Shown piece by piece: positions 26,952 through 35,943 of a stretch of DNA of 64,000 nt. Within the stretch, counting starts at the first letter, position 1; every line of letters begins with the position of its first letter. Under the pieces are notes generated by a model. That model was given only the letters and a program-made list of their open reading frames with translations, searched no databases and was not told where the DNA came from. The translations under genes were made by a program, and so were the position numbers. Location of the stretch: positions 930,001 through 994,000 of the forward strand of contig CAYJMS010000001.1 in NCBI GenBank assembly GCA_964371615.1, written 5' to 3'. The DNA comes from SpSt-333 sp964371615. Lineage in GTDB: Bacteria > Bacteroidota > Ignavibacteria > UBA10030 > UBA8401.

Positions 26952-28571
26952 ATGAAGAAGCGTTTTTCGATTCCGTTGGTGACCATCGTTATTACGATCG
27001 CCTTTATCGGCGGAACCCAGTTCAGTCATTTGATCTCCGGCGACAATATTTATGACCAACTCCGGAAATTCGGCGACGTGCTGGGATATGCGGAAAAGTA
27101 TTATGTTGAAGATGTCGATACGCAAAAACTGACGGAAAATGCGATCGCCGGAATGCTGAGTGATCTGGATCCGCATTCAGTGTACATTAAAGCCTCGCAG
27201 ATGCAACGGGTGACCGAAGATTTTCAGGGAAAATTTGAGGGGATCGGCGTCGAGTTCTCTATTGTCAACGATACCATCACCGTCGTTCAGCCGATTGGCG
27301 GCGGTCCGAGTGCGTCTCTCGGTATTATGTCGAATGATAAAATTGTTAAAATAGACGGCAAGAGTTCCGTCAAATTCACCAACGACCAGGTAATGAAGAG
27401 CCTCAAAGGTCCCAAGGGAACAAAAGTATCGGTGTCGATCTTTCGCGTTGGTGTTCCCGATCTGTTGGAGTTCGAGATTATTCGCGATGTTATCCCGTTA
27501 TACAGTGTCGATGTATCCACTATGTTGAATGACAAGGTCGGGTACATCAATATTACCCGTTTTGCCGAAACGACACACAAAGAAATGGTTGCAGCTCTTC
27601 AAAAATTGAAATCGGAGGGTATGAAACAATTGATCCTCGATCTCCGGTCGAATCCCGGCGGATATCTCGATCAGGCGGTAAAGATGTCCGACCTCTTTCT
27701 CGATGCCACTCCTGACGGAAAGCCGCGAAAAATTGTCTACACACAGGGACGACGCGTCGAATTCAATGAAGAATATTTTGCCACATCGAACAGTGAATAT
27801 GAAAAAATTCCGTTGATCATCCTGTTGTCGAACGGTTCTGCTTCAGCCAGCGAAATCGTTTCCGGTGCGGTTCAGGACTGGGACCGCGGTCTGATTGTCG
27901 GTGAAACCAGTTTTGGGAAAGGATTGGTGCAACGGCAATTTCCGTTATCCGACGGTTCGGCATTGCGGTTGACGATAGCCCGGTATTATACTCCCAGCGG
28001 CAGATTGATACAGCGCTCATTTGAAAACGGAAAGGATAAATATCAGATGGAGGCGTTTCAACGAAACGAGGAAGAAGGAGAGAATATCGAACATAAGGAG
28101 AGCATTGCCGATTCTTCCAGGCCAAAATTCAAGACATCCAAAGGAAGGGTGATCCTCGGCGGCGGCGGCATCACTCCGGACTTCATCGTTAAACCGGGAA
28201 ATCTGACACCCTATGCCGTTTCTCTCAGCCGTCGGAATATATTTTACGAATACATTACCGGCTACCTTAATGCGAATTCTGAAAAATTAAAATCCCGGTA
28301 CCCGAGCCTTCAATCGTTCCATAATGATTTTGTCGTCGACGTATCGATGGTGAACGAATTTACCGCTTTTGCTACGACAAAAGGCATTGTGCTGGTGCAG
28401 GAAGATTTTGAAAAGGATAAAGAGTTTATTCAAACACGGCTGAAGGCATACATTGCACGCAACTTCTGGGGGAACGAAGGTTGGTACATGACATTACTGG
28501 GGATCGATAATCAGATAAAACATGCGATATCTTTATTCCCGGAAGCGGAGAAAATCGCAAGACTCAATTAA
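26952..28571 (+). CDS. S41-family C-terminal processing peptidase (CtpA-like)
   Basis: About 539 residues from ATG 26952. It is a periplasmic serine protease of the tail-specific type, with a membrane anchor near the N-terminus (FSIPLVTIVITIAFIGGTQF). A PDZ domain follows (VVQPIGGGPSASLGIMSNDKIVKIDG). The protease core has LILDLRSNPGGYLDQAV and the catalytic Ser in GSASASE (S298) with the Lys 25 residues later in FGKGLVQ (K323). This matches the Ser-Lys dyad spacing of CtpA/Prc. A long C-terminal region past ITPDF is of unknown role. The frame is open upstream to 26844, but a good ribosome binding site is present only at 26938. Confidence 0.93.
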   Translation: MKKRFSIPLVTIVITIAFIGGTQFSHLISGDNIYDQLRKFGDVLGYAEKYYVEDVDTQKLTENAIAGMLSDLDPHSVYIKASQMQRVTEDFQGKFEGIGVEFSIVNDTITVVQPIGGGPSASLGIMSNDKIVKIDGKSSVKFTNDQVMKSLKGPKGTKVSVSIFRVGVPDLLEFEIIRDVIPLYSVDVSTMLNDKVGYINITRFAETTHKEMVAALQKLKSEGMKQLILDLRSNPGGYLDQAVKMSDLFLDATPDGKPRKIVYTQGRRVEFNEEYFATSNSEYEKIPLIILLSNGSASASEIVSGAVQDWDRGLIVGETSFGKGLVQRQFPLSDGSALRLTIARYYTPSGRLIQRSFENGKDKYQMEAFQRNEEEGENIEHKESIADSSRPKFKTSKGRVILGGGGITPDFIVKPGNLTPYAVSLSRRNIFYEYITGYLNANSEKLKSRYPSLQSFHNDFVVDVSMVNEFTAFATTKGIVLVQEDFEKDKEFIQTRLKAYIARNFWGNEGWYMTLLGIDNQIKHAISLFPEAEKIARLN

Positions 28572-28582
28572 TAGAAACCACC

Positions 28583-29446
28583 GTGAACAGTACATACCTT
28601 AAATCTATTATATCTTTAAGCGCGATTCTTGCTGCCGTTGCTGTTTTTCTTTTCCCCGTGGTGTCTCACACCGATGTACTCGCCAGAGAAAAAGGGCCGC
28701 TGTTGTTGGAAATTTCTGCCGAGAATGCCGTTTTCATGATCGGTGAAGAGCTCATTTACAATGTCAGTTATTCATTCTTTGATCTTGGCGAAGTGAAACT
28801 GCAGATTACCGATACAACGACCAAGATGGGAAAGAAGATCTTCATTGCGAAGGCGTTCATCGATTCCTACGGCGGGATTCCTTTCGTCAATCTCCATCAG
28901 GTCTTTTACAGCGAAATGACGGCGGCGCCGTATTCCATGTACTTTACCATGCACAATACTGCGGATCCAAAAGCGATACAGTACCTGACATACGAATTTC
29001 AATACTCAAAGAATAAAGCATCGTACGAAATGGGAGTCAGGCAGAAGCAAGTGGCAGACCGGAAAGGAACAGAGACAGTCACAACATTTCAGCAGGATGG
29101 ATTGTCGCTGTTCTATTATGCCCGGACACATTTCCGCAATACGCAAAAAGTGCAGGCACCGATCTTTATCAACGAGAAATCAGCAATGACTGAATTTAAT
29201 TTTATGGGAAAGATCGGTTCACAGGAAATAGATGCAGTCACGTATCCTATTGAAACGATAGAATTTGACGGCAATGCCAATTTTATCGGCATTTTCGGAT
29301 TGACAGGATATTTCCAGGGTTTTTTCAGTAATGATGCCGCCGCAGTCCCGATCGTTGCAAAGATGAAGGTGCTCGTCGGAAGCATCCATATTGAATTGAC
29401 CAAATGGTCCAGGCCCGGTTGGATACCGCCGAGAGCGAACGGATAA
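28583..29446 (+). CDS. DUF3108-domain secreted protein
   Basis: 287 residues from a GTG start. A signal peptide/anchor is visible (LKSIISLSAILAAVAVFLFPVVS). The mature part opens with GEELIYNVSYSFFDLGEVKLQI, characteristic of the DUF3108 family (periplasmic beta-rich proteins of unknown function). It lies 12 nt after the S41 peptidase and its TAA overlaps the next ATG (TAATG), so the three genes 26952-29952 are probably one transcript. The function is unknown; co-occurrence with a periplasmic protease suggests an envelope role. Confidence 0.78.
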   Translation: MNSTYLKSIISLSAILAAVAVFLFPVVSHTDVLAREKGPLLLEISAENAVFMIGEELIYNVSYSFFDLGEVKLQITDTTTKMGKKIFIAKAFIDSYGGIPFVNLHQVFYSEMTAAPYSMYFTMHNTADPKAIQYLTYEFQYSKNKASYEMGVRQKQVADRKGTETVTTFQQDGLSLFYYARTHFRNTQKVQAPIFINEKSAMTEFNFMGKIGSQEIDAVTYPIETIEFDGNANFIGIFGLTGYFQGFFSNDAAAVPIVAKMKVLVGSIHIELTKWSRPGWIPPRANG

Positions 29447-29952
29447 TGGCAATCATAACGTACAAGGGGATCACACCGAAAATTCATCCGACCGTGTTTA
29501 TCGCCGAAGGATCCCACATCATCGGCGATGTAGAAATTGGTGAGGATTCCAGCGTTTGGTTCAATACGGTTATCCGCGGCGATGTGCATTTCATTCGCAT
29601 CGGAGAGCGGACGAATGTCCAGGACAATTCCGTCATCCATGTCACAAATCGTAAATTCCCCACCGTAATCGGCTCCAATGTGACCATCGGTCACAATGCG
29701 GTAATTCACGCTTGCACAATTAATGATTATTGCTTAATTGGTATGGGTGCAATTGTTTTGGATAATGCGAAGGTCGGTCCGTATGCCCTGATTGCTGCAG
29801 GTGCCGTTGTACCGATGGGGATGGTGATTCCTGAAGGCACACTTGCCGCCGGCATACCTGCCCGTGTGGTCAGGCCGCTGACGGATGAAGAACGGCACTC
29901 CTTGGTTCAATCCGCACAAAACTATATTGATTACGTCGCAACGTATAGGTAA
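29446..29952 (+). CDS. Gamma-carbonic-anhydrase-like hexapeptide-repeat protein
   Basis: 168 residues from ATG 29446; the frame extends upstream to 29404 but overlaps the DUF3108 gene. Left-handed beta-helix repeats are clear (VEIGEDSSVWFNTVIRGDV, IGERTNVQDNSVIHV, IGSNVTIGHNAVIHACTI, IGMGAIVLDNAKVG). The histidines in VIHV, GHNAVIHA occupy the zinc-ligand positions of gamma carbonic anhydrases (Cam/YrdA/PaaY family). Many such proteins are maturation factors or have unknown activity, so the enzyme activity is inferred, not certain. Confidence 0.88.
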   Translation: MAIITYKGITPKIHPTVFIAEGSHIIGDVEIGEDSSVWFNTVIRGDVHFIRIGERTNVQDNSVIHVTNRKFPTVIGSNVTIGHNAVIHACTINDYCLIGMGAIVLDNAKVGPYALIAAGAVVPMGMVIPEGTLAAGIPARVVRPLTDEERHSLVQSAQNYIDYVATYR

Positions 29953-29973
29953 TTTCTAGAAAGGTTCTCTGCC

Positions 29974-30870
29974 ATGAAATTGAAGTTTTGGGGTGTGCGG
30001 GGTTCCATTCCAACGCCGGGAAAAAGCACGGTAAAATATGGCGGCAATACTCCATCATTAGAACTCCGTTTGGATGACGATCAATTGATCATCTTTGATG
30101 CCGGAACCGGCATCAGGAATCTCGGTGATTACCTGATTGCCAAAGGCGAATCACTCAACACATCCATTCTCATTACACACCCGCACTGGGACCATATCCA
30201 AGGATTTCCGTTTTTTAAACCCGCATTTATTTCCGGAAATGAGATTACGGTTTACGGCACCGATCGCGAGGAGATCGACCTGCAGCATATTATTGCCGAC
30301 CAGATGAAACGGATTTACTTTCCGGTGCAATTGAATGAGCTGAAGGCAAAGATCCATTTCCGCAGCATTGGCGAAGAAGAGTTTGAAGTGCACGGTGCAA
30401 AGGTACGGACAATGTACGTGAACCACCCGGGTTTTACAATCGGGTACCGGCTGGATTATAAGGGAAAATCAATCGTCTATATCAGTGACAATGAACCGTT
30501 CGACCACGAGGCGGCAACGCATCTCTCAAACTTTGAACCGCTGGTGATGAAAAAATTCAGCAATGTCAAAGGAGATGCAAACTCCCGCATCACCGACTTT
30601 GCCAAAGATGCCGATCTCTTCATCCATGATGCAACATATACGCCGGAAGAGTATGTCGATAAGGTCGGCTGGGGCCATTCACATTACCTTTTTACGCTGT
30701 CCCTGGCCGACAAGGCCCGCGTTAAGCATTGCGTTCTCTTTCATCACGAACCGAATCGCAGCGACGATGAGATCGACAGAATCCTTGAAAAATGCAGGAA
30801 TGAGATCAAAATACGGAAATATGGTTTTCAATGTTCCGCAGCCTTCGAAGGACTCGAAATCTCCTGCTAA
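29974..30870 (+). CDS. MBL-fold metallo-hydrolase
   Basis: 298 residues. The beta-lactamase fold is recognisable: MKLKFWGVRGSIPTPG with the GGNTPSLEL N-terminal element, LIIFDAGTGI, then the metal motif THPHWDHIQGFPFF (HxHxDH). Later ligands appear in VNHPGFTIGYRLDYKGKSIVYISDNE and VLFHHEP. This subgroup resembles metal-dependent phosphodiesterase/hydrolase domains with unknown substrate. It lies 21 nt after the gamma-CA-like gene. Confidence 0.88.
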   Translation: MKLKFWGVRGSIPTPGKSTVKYGGNTPSLELRLDDDQLIIFDAGTGIRNLGDYLIAKGESLNTSILITHPHWDHIQGFPFFKPAFISGNEITVYGTDREEIDLQHIIADQMKRIYFPVQLNELKAKIHFRSIGEEEFEVHGAKVRTMYVNHPGFTIGYRLDYKGKSIVYISDNEPFDHEAATHLSNFEPLVMKKFSNVKGDANSRITDFAKDADLFIHDATYTPEEYVDKVGWGHSHYLFTLSLADKARVKHCVLFHHEPNRSDDEIDRILEKCRNEIKIRKYGFQCSAAFEGLEISC

Positions 30871-30878
30871 CAGAACGC

Positions 30879-30908
30879 TTGACTTGAATACCTAGCTCTC
30901 TCTATATT
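30879..30908 (+). promoter_or_regulatory. Putative promoter upstream of a short terminated transcript
   Basis: TTGACT (30879-30884), 18-nt spacer, TATATT (30903-30908). It is followed ~60 nt later by a perfect terminator hairpin. Confidence 0.5.
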
Positions 30909-30914
30909 AAGGAA

Positions 30915-31000
30915 GAAAAAGAAGGGACGCTCATTTGATCATCGCCGTTTTCCATATTCAGTGAGACATCAAACCCCGCATCAGTACGACGGGGTTTTTC
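30915..31000 (+). ncRNA. Candidate small RNA or attenuated leader between a promoter and a terminator
   Basis: The predicted transcript of about 85 nt starts after the promoter at 30879-30908 and ends at the hairpin 30971-31000. It contains a possible nine-codon reading frame (TTG start in TTTGATCATC, stop TGA near 30962) behind a GAAGGGA-like site. It could be an sRNA or an attenuator leader of the gene at 31029. Function is not known. Confidence 0.35.
30971..31000 (+). terminator. Rho-independent terminator before the gene at 31029
   Basis: AAACCCCG / CGGGGTTT perfect 8-bp stem with an 11-nt loop, followed by TTC TG. It lies 29 nt upstream of the next start codon and about 60 nt downstream of a promoter-like sequence. 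Confidence 0.75.
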
Positions 31001-31028
31001 TGTTAGAATGACTTGAACAAGGTTTGGT

Positions 31029-31484
31029 ATGAAATCAACATTCAAAAAATCGGATATAATCGCGATCGGCACAGTACTCGGCGTCACCGGAAAACCGAAG
31101 GGGAATAACGTCCGCTTCGAATTGACCAACGCGAAGGAGCGACGTCAATTGGCGCTCGAAATCTATCCGGATTTGACGATCGGTAAGAAAAAAGGGAACC
31201 TCATTTCGGCCTACACGCATAACACGCATTTCCAATTGCATTTTTGCGGCGGGTATGTGGTGAGCAACGATGTCGGCGAGGTGACGTTCATCAGCGAATC
31301 AAAGGATAAAGTTTCCGCCATCGTGATCGAACGGGAGGGAGGATGTACGTTCTACTCCAACGTCGACCGTTCGATCCTCTCCGGCGATTATCGCATGCTC
31401 GCGATCGATGTCATGTTGGCGGGCATCGCATTGTCGCTGACGCAGGATTCTGCGAGCGCACCGGTAGCGAAAAAGAAAAAATGA
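31029..31484 (+). CDS. Protein of unknown function upstream of ybeY
   Basis: 151 residues with no signal peptide. The N-terminal half is basic (MKSTFKKSDIIAIGTVLGVTGKPKG), the middle shows strand-like segments (HFQLHFCGGYVVSNDVGEVTFIS, SAIVIEREGGCTFYSNVDRSIL), and the end is KKKK. I do not recognise the family. It overlaps ybeY by 4 nt (ATGA), so it is translated as part of the same operon. A terminator lies 29 nt upstream of its start, so its expression depends on readthrough or an internal promoter. Confidence 0.65.
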   Translation: MKSTFKKSDIIAIGTVLGVTGKPKGNNVRFELTNAKERRQLALEIYPDLTIGKKKGNLISAYTHNTHFQLHFCGGYVVSNDVGEVTFISESKDKVSAIVIEREGGCTFYSNVDRSILSGDYRMLAIDVMLAGIALSLTQDSASAPVAKKKK

Positions 31485-31900
31485 TCACCGTTGAAGTGCA
31501 CCGCGAGGAAAAAGGATTTCGACTGACGACAAAGGCGGTGGCTGCAGTGGTGAGAAGGGTGTGCCGCAGGGAAGGGATTTCCACAGCGAATTTTTCGGTG
31601 GTGATTGTCGGAGATCGCTCCATACAAAAGATCCATACATCATTTCTCCGTCACAACACCGTCACGGATATCATCACATTTTCTTTCGAAACGAATCATA
31701 TCGATTCGGAGATCTATATCAATATACAACAGGCAAAACGCCAGGCACAGCAGTACGGAGTGACGATCCCCAATGAACTGTACCGCCTCATTATCCATGG
31801 GGTGTTGCATGCGGCAGGATATGATGATACGACGCCGCGTGAGCGAAAAAAGATGTTTGACGTTCAGGAACGATACGTTCGGGAATTGATCCCGTCATGA
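31481..31900 (+). CDS. ybeY: rRNA maturation endoribonuclease YbeY
   Basis: 139 residues from ATG 31481; the open frame extends to 31343 but overlaps the previous gene. YbeY processes the 3' end of 16S rRNA and helps ribosome quality control. The N-terminal FSVVIVGDRSIQKIHTSFLRHNTVTDIITF is typical, as is the metal motif HGVLHAAGYDD. The third ligand position is Asp rather than His, as in many Bacteroidota YbeY. Length is normal. Confidence 0.92.
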   Translation: MITVEVHREEKGFRLTTKAVAAVVRRVCRREGISTANFSVVIVGDRSIQKIHTSFLRHNTVTDIITFSFETNHIDSEIYINIQQAKRQAQQYGVTIPNELYRLIIHGVLHAAGYDDTTPRERKKMFDVQERYVRELIPS

Positions 31901-31922
31901 TGAAAGGAATAAGGGAGGAACG

Positions 31923-32381
31923 ATGCAGGAAAAGATTGTAGAAATATTGATTTATTTGATTGGAGAAATCCGTAAAAATACACCGATCACCGATATCGAT
32001 TTATCGGTCTTGTCACAGCGCGGATATTCAACAACGGAAATTAGCACCGCCTTCAACTGGTTGTTCGAAAAGATTTCCCACGGCGAAAATATTGTCACGG
32101 AGACCGGCGAAATTTCATCGACATCGCACCGAGTCTTGCACGATGCGGAGCGGATGGTAATTACGTCCGAAGCATACGGATATATGATTCAATTGCGGGA
32201 ACTGGGTCTGATCTCCGATATGGATATCGAAGTCATTATCGACAGGATTATGATGAGCGGCTATCCGACGGTCGACGGAGAAGAGATCAAGTCGCACGTA
32301 GCAGCGTTGCTGGCGGAGAACGACGATTCGTTGAACGGCGGCAGCAGAACCATGTTAAACGGCCAAGATACTATAAACTAG
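31923..32381 (+). CDS. smg: DUF494/Smg family protein
   Basis: 152 residues. It matches the DUF494 (Smg) layout: an N-terminal helix (QEKIVEILIYLIGEIRKN), a winged-helix-like DLSVLSQRGYSTTEISTAFNWLFEKI, and a C-terminal LRELGLISDMDIEVIIDRIMM. In gamma-proteobacteria smg sits directly beside topA, and here topA follows after 22 nt, which supports the assignment. Function is unknown. Confidence 0.88.
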   Translation: MQEKIVEILIYLIGEIRKNTPITDIDLSVLSQRGYSTTEISTAFNWLFEKISHGENIVTETGEISSTSHRVLHDAERMVITSEAYGYMIQLRELGLISDMDIEVIIDRIMMSGYPTVDGEEIKSHVAALLAENDDSLNGGSRTMLNGQDTIN

Positions 32382-32403
32382 AAGAGAACCGGACTAAGGA
32401 ATA

Positions 32404-34674
32404 ATGGGAAAATCTTTAATCATCGTTGAATCACCCTCCAAAGCAAAGACCATCAATAAGTATCTCGGAAAGGAGTATATCGTTGAAGCGTCGGTCGGCC
32501 ATATCCGAAACCTGCCGAAGAGTAAACTCGGCGTTGATGTTGAGAACCACTATGCATCGACCTATGAAACGATAGCCGGAAAGGAAGAGGTGGTGGCGAA
32601 ACTGAGAAAGATTGCCGCCGGTGCGAAAAATATCTACGTTGCGACCGATCCGGACCGGGAAGGGGAAGCGATTGCGTACGATATCGCCGAAGAATTGGAA
32701 CAGGAGAACAGCAACATCTTCCGGGTATTGTTTCACGAAATCACACCGTCGGGAATTAAAGACGGTATGGATCAACCGCGAAAGATCGACAAGCATCTTG
32801 TGGACTCCCAGCGGGCACGTCGTGCGATGGACCGGTTGGTCGGATACAAAGTGAGCCCGTTTCTCTGGAAGACGATGTATTACGGTTTGTCGGCGGGAAG
32901 GGTGCAATCCGTTGCCTTGCGATTGATCAGCGAGCGGGAAGAAGATATTAAAGCATTTGTTGCCGAAGAATACTGGTCAGTGACCGGAGAATTTAAAACG
33001 GATCGTTCCGAACCGTTCTTTGCGAAGCTCGCAAAGATCGCCGGAAAAGATCCGAACATTACCGATGCCGATACCTCGAAAGAGGTGGCGGACGATATTC
33101 AGAAGCAACAGTACGTTATCTCCGACGTGCAGAAAAAGATCGTCAAGCGTAATCCGAATCCACCGTTCATTACCAGCACGCTGCAGCAGGAAGCGGCGAG
33201 CCGTCTGCGGCTCTCCGCGAAACGGACGATGATGCTGGCGCAAAAATTATACGAAGGAGTCGATCTCGGCGACGACGGTACCGTTGGTCTCATTACATAC
33301 ATGCGAACCGATTCGACGCGCTTGAGCGATGAAGCGACCGCATCCGCACGGGAGTACATTTATTCGAATTACGGCGCGGAATACCTGCCGAAGGAACCGC
33401 GTGTCTATAAAAAAGTGAAAGCGTCGCAGGATGCTCACGAAGCGATACGCCCGACATCCATCAAGTTTACGCCGAAGTATGTGAAGAAGCACCTGGACAA
33501 AGAAATGTATGCGGTGTACTCGCTGATCTGGAACCGGTTTGTCGCTTCGCAGATGTCCAGCGCAACTTTCGATCAATTGTCGGTAGAGATTACCGGGGGC
33601 ACATATCTGTTTCGGGCAACCGGAGCGGTGCCGGTCTTCCGCGGATTTCTTCAGGTCTATGACGATGTGATGGAGGAAAACGGTATCGAGGATGATGATC
33701 CGACCTCCAAGATTCCGGCAAATCTCACAGCCGGAGACGCGACAGCGTTGCAAAACCTGTTGCCGCGGCAACATTTCACAAAACCGCCGGCACGGTACAC
33801 CGAAGCCAGCTTGGTAAAAAAATTGGAAGAACTGGGAATCGGCCGTCCGAGCACATACGCCCAGATCGTATCAACGATCCTCGACAGAAAGTATGTCGAT
33901 CAGCAAGACCGAAAATTGTACGCCACATCCCTCGGCATGACCGTCATCGGAATCCTGAAAAAATCGTTCCCCGATGTGGTGAATTACAAATTCACGGCAC
34001 AAATGGAAGACGAGCTCGAAACGATTGCCAGCGGCGAGAACACGTATGTACAGGTGCTGGATGATTTTTATAAACCGTTCAGCCACTCGCTGGAACATCT
34101 CAATGAACATGTCGGAAAGATCAAAAAATCTCTGCAGCAGGATGCCGAAGAAGCGTGCGACTTGTGCGGCAAACCGATGATCATAAAATGGGGCCGGTAC
34201 GGTCAGTTTAAAGCTTGTTCCGGTTACCCTTCCTGTAAGAACCGGAAACCGCTGAAAGACGAGACTGAAAAATACCAGCACATGGAAGGAATGAAATGCA
34301 AGGTATGCGGCGGCGATATGAAGGTGAAGGGAGGACCGTTCGGTGCGTTCCTCGGCTGTTCAAATTACCCCGCGTGCACCAACACCCAGCCGATCACGAC
34401 GGGCGTCAAATGCCCGAAGTGTAAAGACGGGGACATCATCGAAAGCAAAACGAGACGCAAAAGAGTGTTTTATCGGTGCTCCAATGCATCGGGAGACAAC
34501 AAAACATGCGATTTCATCTCGTGGGAAATGCCGGTGATGCAAACGTGCAAAAAATGTGAAAATAACTACCTCTTGAAAAAATCATCGAAGCGAAAAGGCG
34601 ATTTCCTTGTATGTCCCAATTGCAAGGAAGAATATTATCTTGACGAACAGGAAGCCCAATCCATTGCTGTGTAA
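32404..34674 (+). CDS. topA: DNA topoisomerase I
   Basis: 756 residues. It relaxes negative supercoils. The TOPRIM domain has the Glu in SLIIVESPSKAKTINKYLG and the ATDPDREGEAIAYD acidic triad. The active-site Tyr is in TYMRTDSTRLS (Y299). The C-terminus carries topoisomerase zinc-finger modules: CDLCGKPMIIKWGRYGQFKAC, CKVCGGDMKVKGGPFGAFLGC, CPKCKDGDIIE and CKKCENNYLL...CPNCKEEYY. The length suits bacterial type IA enzymes. Confidence 0.97.
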   Translation: MGKSLIIVESPSKAKTINKYLGKEYIVEASVGHIRNLPKSKLGVDVENHYASTYETIAGKEEVVAKLRKIAAGAKNIYVATDPDREGEAIAYDIAEELEQENSNIFRVLFHEITPSGIKDGMDQPRKIDKHLVDSQRARRAMDRLVGYKVSPFLWKTMYYGLSAGRVQSVALRLISEREEDIKAFVAEEYWSVTGEFKTDRSEPFFAKLAKIAGKDPNITDADTSKEVADDIQKQQYVISDVQKKIVKRNPNPPFITSTLQQEAASRLRLSAKRTMMLAQKLYEGVDLGDDGTVGLITYMRTDSTRLSDEATASAREYIYSNYGAEYLPKEPRVYKKVKASQDAHEAIRPTSIKFTPKYVKKHLDKEMYAVYSLIWNRFVASQMSSATFDQLSVEITGGTYLFRATGAVPVFRGFLQVYDDVMEENGIEDDDPTSKIPANLTAGDATALQNLLPRQHFTKPPARYTEASLVKKLEELGIGRPSTYAQIVSTILDRKYVDQQDRKLYATSLGMTVIGILKKSFPDVVNYKFTAQMEDELETIASGENTYVQVLDDFYKPFSHSLEHLNEHVGKIKKSLQQDAEEACDLCGKPMIIKWGRYGQFKACSGYPSCKNRKPLKDETEKYQHMEGMKCKVCGGDMKVKGGPFGAFLGCSNYPACTNTQPITTGVKCPKCKDGDIIESKTRRKRVFYRCSNASGDNKTCDFISWEMPVMQTCKKCENNYLLKKSSKRKGDFLVCPNCKEEYYLDEQEAQSIAV

Positions 34675-34683
34675 GGCAGTGTG

Positions 34684-35589
34684 ATGCAAGAACTCATTCG
34701 CTCATATCTTACGTACCTACAGCGCGAAAAGAATTATTCGCACCATACGGTCGTCTCATATCAGAACGATCTGACGCAATATCAGGCGTTCCTGCAGCAC
34801 GAATTCCCGGATCTTCTGCAGGACCACATCGGCGTTACCAATATACCGATACGCGCGTTTCTTGGAATGATGCTCGACAGCGGCATGACGAAAAAGAGCG
34901 TTGTGCGGAAACTTTCGACTCTTCGCTCCTTTTACAAATATCTTTCACGGAAAAACCTGGTACGGAATAATCCGACATTCACGGTCGTCACTCCGAAGAC
35001 GGAGAAACGACTGCCTGAATTTATCGACCGGCACTCCATGGAAAAGGTATTCGATCTGCCTGATACCGCCACGTTTTCAGGCAGTCGCGATGCCGCGATG
35101 CTGGAACTGTTGTACGGCAGCGGACTGCGGTTATCCGAATTGATCGGCCTGCGGATCGACGATGTGGATGACCATAACGGAACCGTGAAGGTGACCGGCA
35201 AAGGGGACAAGCAACGGATAATTCCGTTGACCAAAAAATCAAGAGAAGCCATCCGGCGATACTACCACTACCGAAAGGAGATGCCGAAGCAGACACCCGC
35301 AATCGGTCAATTCGTTTTTCTGACGGAGAAGGGTAAGAAAATGTATCCGCAACGCGTTTATTCCATCGTCCATCACTATCTACAGGAGGTCGCTGAAGTA
35401 CAACAAAAAAGTCCGCACGTGTTACGGCACTCGTTTGCGACACATTTGTTGGATAACGGTGCCGATATTCTCGCGGTCAAGGAGATGCTGGGGCATGAAA
35501 GTCTTTCGACAACGCAGATTTATACCCACGTCACCGTCGACCGGCTGAAAAAAATCTATAAGAATGCTCATCCAAAAGCAACAACGTGA
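34684..35589 (+). CDS. xerD: Tyrosine recombinase XerC/XerD
   Basis: About 301 residues from ATG 34684 (a GTG at 34681 is also in frame; the AAGG at 34673-34676 is 7 nt before the ATG). The N-terminal SAM-like core-binding domain (IRSYLTYLQREKNYSHHTVVSYQNDL) is followed by the catalytic domain. The catalytic residues are Arg in YGSGLRLSELIGL, Lys in GKGDKQRIIPL, HVLRHSFATHLLDNGADI (HxxR), LGHESLSTTQIYTHV (His and Tyr). Such enzymes resolve chromosome dimers at dif. It is 12 nt upstream of hpf and likely shares the topA transcript. XerC versus XerD cannot be settled. Confidence 0.9.
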   Translation: MQELIRSYLTYLQREKNYSHHTVVSYQNDLTQYQAFLQHEFPDLLQDHIGVTNIPIRAFLGMMLDSGMTKKSVVRKLSTLRSFYKYLSRKNLVRNNPTFTVVTPKTEKRLPEFIDRHSMEKVFDLPDTATFSGSRDAAMLELLYGSGLRLSELIGLRIDDVDDHNGTVKVTGKGDKQRIIPLTKKSREAIRRYYHYRKEMPKQTPAIGQFVFLTEKGKKMYPQRVYSIVHHYLQEVAEVQQKSPHVLRHSFATHLLDNGADILAVKEMLGHESLSTTQIYTHVTVDRLKKIYKNAHPKATT

Positions 35590-35601
35590 AAGGATACGGC
35601 C

Positions 35602-35934
35602 ATGGATGTTCATATTACAGCACGGCATTTCAGAGCGCATGATACTCTCCGGACCTATGCAACAGAGACGATTAAAAAATTGGAGAAATACTACAAAGGA
35701 ATTGTCCGGGCAGATGTGGTCTTAAGTTATGAGAAGGCGGTCAATAGCGTTAAAGTGGTCGAAGTACATGTTGCAGTCTACGGCACCGTCTTAAAAACGG
35801 TCACGAAGACTGATGATTTCGAAAAAGCGATCGACTCGGCCGTCGATAAAATCGAACGGCAAATCAAAAAATACAAATCAAAACAGCGCGAAAAAAAGAA
35901 GGTTACAATCCGACGAACACAAGCAAAGGTCTGA
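35602..35934 (+). CDS. hpf: Ribosome hibernation-promoting factor (short HPF/RaiA type)
   Basis: 110 residues. MDVHITARHFRAHDTLRTYATETIKKLEKYYKG and VDKIERQIKKYKSKQREKK match the RaiA/HPF fold (beta-alpha-beta-beta-beta-alpha). It binds the 30S subunit in stationary phase. The short form lacks the C-terminal dimerisation domain of long HPF. It is followed 9 nt later by hprK, an arrangement found in many bacteria near rpoN/pts genes. Confidence 0.92.
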   Translation: MDVHITARHFRAHDTLRTYATETIKKLEKYYKGIVRADVVLSYEKAVNSVKVVEVHVAVYGTVLKTVTKTDDFEKAIDSAVDKIERQIKKYKSKQREKKKVTIRRTQAKV

Positions 35935-35943
35935 GGGATCACA

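Noticed and set aside
31343..31480. N-terminal extension of ybeY
   Set aside because: It overlaps the preceding gene in another frame and does not resemble YbeY; ATG 31481 fits the family start.
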